Part shown: positions 61,194 to 64,000 of the stretch, piece after piece
Position numbering within the stretch: position 1 is the first letter of the stretch
How the letters are laid out: the number at the start of each line of letters is the position of its first letter
Source: Nephrocerus scutellatus
Lineage: Eukaryota > Arthropoda > Insecta > Diptera > Pipunculidae
NCBI GenBank assembly: GCA_947095585.1
Contig: OX352762.1
Coordinates: forward strand, 95,144,249 to 95,208,248
Direction of reading: 5' to 3'
DNA: 64,000 bases
The notes under the pieces: generated by a model
Databases searched by the model: none
The model's input: only the letters and a program-made list of their open reading frames with translations
Told to the model about the DNA's origin: nothing
Position numbers and translations under genes: made by a program

Positions 61194-61475
61194 CGGTGCC
61201 GTGAAATGATGCCGAGCGAAATAAGGCCGAATTTCAAAATTCCGCGTTATTTTGCATTATGAAAGCGAAATAAAGCCGAGTTTGAAGGTGAAATAAGGCC
61301 GAGCCGAAGCAAATGTTTCCAGAATTCTGCCTTTTAAAAGGAAAAAAAACCAAGCTTGTCTTGAGCATTAAGTGTATGTAAATTGAAAGCGTAATAAGGC
61401 CAAATCGGCTTTATTTCGCATTTGATAGTTTTAAATTTCGGCCTTATTTCGCTCGGCGTTATTTCACAGCACCCT
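61194..61475. mobile_element. MITE with about 47-bp inverted termini
   Basis: Left ggtgccgtgaaatgatgccg followed by agcgaaataaggccgaattt (61195 on) pairs with the right end (reverse complement ggtgctgtgaaataacgccg, then agcgaaataaggccgaaatt, ending 61473). Inner copies of gcgaaataa(a/g)gccga occur at about 61270 and 61295. It is about 280 bp, with no ORF. It sits directly after the LINE tail. Confidence 0.8.
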
Positions 61476-61479
61476 ACAG

Positions 61480-62690
61480 CAGACCTACATTATTGTTTTT
61501 ACATCGGCTAAATTATTATTTGTGTTGTTGCGCAGATATTGGACCGTACAAGTTATATATTGCAATATTTTATGCACACGTACATATGTAGTATGCATAC
61601 ATACATTTTTTTGTTTGTAGCTAAAATTCCAATCTATTCGCTATTTTGCAAGTGCTTCAACCTAGAATTAATGTGTATTATGATGTTGCTCATCCTACCC
61701 GTCGATGATACTTAAGTTGATGATAGTGGTTGATTTACATGACAAATCCCTCGACGACTCTTGTCACGGCCGTCGCAACTTCTGGTAAATCCTCCATTGT
61801 TGTAACCTGTAGATGATGCTGTCATCGTTTTTCTGGCACTATATGTCACAAACGTGTTAATTATCATATTAAATAAAAGGATCTTCTGCTGCGATTGCTG
61901 CTGGATGCGACTGAGGATTTTTTGTTGTTATGGAATTAGTTCTACGCCTGATGAAGCCAGTGATGCAGCATCTGTAAAATTTTTCGCAAATCTTGCACGT
62001 TCCATTGATTCCTTCATTAGCCTTTCGTTTTCTTGGCGAACTGTTGATCGTTGATCGTTGATATTTGGTTTTGTTGTCGTTGTGTTGTGAGAGCAGTGGC
62101 AATATAAGAAAATTTTTTAAAAAGAAAGGAAGAGAAAAAATAAGTTAAGTTACGCTTAAACAGGAAGTTGACATTCTAAAAATATATTTTTGGCCAGATA
62201 AATTTATTTCTCAATCGAAGTATTATTATATGGGACGATGCATATTTTAAAAATGGTTATGTCATACGCGCTCAATGGCCGGAATTACATTGTTGAGAAT
62301 TCTGGAAAAACTGGCCTTTGCGATTTTCAATTCTTTTCACTTAACACCTAAACTACTATTTTAAGGTTATCTTTTACACTATCCGTTTTGTTATCCGTTC
62401 AGTGTCCGTTTCAGTTTCCGTATCAGTTTATCGTCAGAGTAAAAAGGCAAAACTTATAAGAAAACTTAAATCGTATCATTTTTTTAAGATAAACTGAACG
62501 GATCGTGTTAAAACACCTGTACAAACTGCCTAAATTTGTTGAGTATACATACTTCTTTTATATGCGGGATAGAAGCCAGCTTGAACTACGTTCGACTGCT
62601 TATAAACCTTTTTCACACGACCATATACGAAAGCGACTGTCTTCTAACAATAACCTAGCTAAGAATGTAGGCATTATCAATCTACCATCG
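61480..62690. other. No gene recognised
   Basis: Short open frames on both strands at 61854-62102 show no family motif. The remainder is AT-rich. Confidence 0.35.
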
Positions 62691-62693
62691 AAC

Positions 62694-62905
62694 AACCCAT
62701 AAAAATTATAATTGTTCATGTAAATTCTCAAATCGGAGAGGAACCTAAGCCCATATAATAGAAAGTGTTGTCATCGCAAATACACATGTGTGCAAAGTTT
62801 CAATAAAATCGGGAGTTGGGAAGTGAGTTAAAAATTGATCGCAAGATTCCACGTCAAACAGACAAACATACGGGCATGCGAAGTTAATATAGAGAAAATA
62901 TACTC
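62694..62905 (-). mobile_element. Satellite-like Helentron-type element (copy 6, short, minus)
   Basis: Both ends are present: acaacccataaaaatt with tgttcatgtaaattctc at the left (reverse complement of the family right end), and gcgaagttaatatagagaaa at the right (reverse complement of the left end). One internal unit (atacacatgtgtgcaaagtt) remains. It is a minimal, roughly 210-bp member. Confidence 0.65.
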
Positions 62906-63474
62906 ACTGAAAAGTGCCCATCGAACGATCGTTAGATTGCCGATCTCAGCTGCTGGCTGGTGCTGCGAGCTTATTCCTCGAAAGATAGCATTCATATTCC
63001 TACATTCCTAGCTTGGCATGTAATACACTGTTAATGAGTGGCTACACGATAATGGGAATGAAAGTCATGTCCAGCGAAACAGGTAGGTTTTTAGTGAGTT
63101 GGAAAGAGAAAGCTTGATTCCACCGAGAATCCACCGAAAGTCCACTACGAAAGATGACTTTCGGCGCAAGCATGAACGTTCTATACCGCAAAACAACAAC
63201 AAACATACACACAAACACCCACAAATGCATCGCTAAGTGTAGCCACAACGTTCATGGGCATGAATTTCTATCCCATGCCTGTGTAGCCGCGCTCTTATGT
63301 ATCAACTTAGTTCAACTTCAATCTTTCAAGTTCAACCCATGTGCTAAAACACTCAGGTCGAGATTTCAAAAAAACTTTAACTCAAGTTCTCAATCCTGCA
63401 CATAAATGAGGTAAAATCTAAAGGGCCAACTATAATGGACTTGAGTTGGATTAATTTAGCTGATGTGAACGACT

Positions 63475-63670
63475 TATTACATGCAATTCGTGTGCTGTGA
63501 CCATGTGATTTTGGTCGGTTTCGCCAACCGACCAGTCGACCAGTTTAATTACCTCGAAAGTATTGCATCAGCTGATACAGATCAGCACGTCAACAGCAGA
63601 ATAAATCAAGCTCGAGCTGCCTTCGGTTCTCGTATCTCCATTAGGAAACCCAGCCAGATCTCCTGACGCA
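63475..63670 (+). pseudogene. LINE reverse-transcriptase C-terminal fragment
   Basis: Encodes VDQFNYLESIASADTDQHVN, then SRINQARAAFGS, parallel to FQYLGSIVSTEGGTEQDIVN and RIGKAKSVFG in the relic at 60680-60760. Only this short thumb-region stretch is preserved. Confidence 0.6.
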
Positions 63671-63724
63671 CTAAATTGTGACTCTTCGAATCCCATGTTA
63701 AATCCATTCGCGAAACTTGAAAAT

Positions 63725-64000
63725 GGCGGTCAGCAATCAGGCGAATAACACAGAATGCTTCAGAAATGCATGTGGCTGCAACTATCTCTGACTGGTGGAA
63801 GTGCGATCAAACTTCCACCACGTGGTGGCCGCTGGTAATTTTCCTCCAGTACAGGAAAAGCGAAATGATCGGGCTATTCCCTTTAAAGTAAGGTTGGCGC
63901 TGTAAAAAAAACATTATACGCAACCCCAAATAAGCCTCGGATAGACTGATCAACGACGACGACCACGGCAACAAAAACGGCTAAGCGATTTAAGAATTTT
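63725..64000 (+). mobile_element. RTE LINE, 5' end, continues beyond the window
   Basis: Matches 14655-14920 closely: gaataacacagaatgct, tctctgactggtggaagtgc, cgtggtggccgctggtaatt and agtaaggttggcgc, then ggcaacaaaaacggctaagc near the edge. It covers the 5' untranslated part up to just before the endonuclease start. Whether the copy is intact cannot be seen. Confidence 0.75.

Noticed and set aside
61854..62102. Overlapping open frames on both strands (RSIDSFISLSF plus; CKICEKFYRC minus)
   Set aside because: The CxxC-like minus frame resembles a zinc motif only superficially; no supporting context.

Overview
This is nuclear DNA from a higher dipteran insect, and I infer a tephritid-like fruit fly. 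Two host genes support this. Both lie on the minus strand and closely match the Drosophila proteins Amphiphysin and Mapmodulin (ANP32 family). The AT-rich background and the mix of RTE, I-like and CR1/Jockey-like LINEs, piggyBac, hAT, Tc1, Helitron and Helentron relics fit as well. No rRNA, CRISPR, operon or other prokaryotic feature is present.

Host genes. Amph contributes only its first coding exon (8131-8199); the rest must lie beyond the left edge, so about 8 kb of its first coding intron is repeat-filled here. Mapmodulin is complete from ATG to stop in seven coding exons (30558 down to 18144). All its introns are GT-AG, the phases agree, and it predicts 271 residues. Its 7.2-kb fourth intron holds many transposons and a well-formed, phase-compatible 366-nt exon encoding an acidic helical segment followed by what looks like a signal peptide. 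This is the most interesting host-gene signal in the window. A possible pair of unassigned exons lies near 36.4-36.8 kb (minus).

Mobile DNA, left to right: a satellite-like Helentron-type element cutting a LINE relic (0.1-1.5 kb); an RTE relic (3.2-4.7 kb); a TTAA-flanked, internally deleted piggyBac derivative (5.0-6.3 kb); a scrambled RTE copy and an I-like LINE relic (11.6-13.7 kb); a longer RTE relic (14.6-17.1 kb); inside the Mapmodulin intron, two inverted-repeat elements, a CR1/Jockey-like endonuclease fragment, a Tc1 fragment, several satellite-like repeats, a Helentron endonuclease fragment and a piggyBac fragment (19.2-25.2 kb); SINEs (27.0, 32.6, 34.6, 51.0 and 51.6 kb); two hAT relics in opposite orientation (32.8-34.2 and 46.0-47.1 kb); Helitron tails with tandem repeats (36.8-38.2, 39.8-40.8 and 45.0 kb); a TTA-flanked MITE (42.3-42.9 kb); LINE relics (48.5-49.8, 57.1-58.4 and 59.1-61.2 kb); and the 5' end of another RTE copy running off the right edge (63.7 kb on).

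The most informative mobile region is 51.1-56.6 kb. A decayed Helentron (Pif1-type helicase plus AP endonuclease) carries a tRNA-derived SINE with a clear target duplication and, further on, a structurally complete piggyBac element (52196-55050) with TTAA target sites, matching terminal repeats and an uninterrupted transposase with all three catalytic aspartates. It may be a recently active element.

All homology calls are by eye and memory of protein families. No database search was possible.
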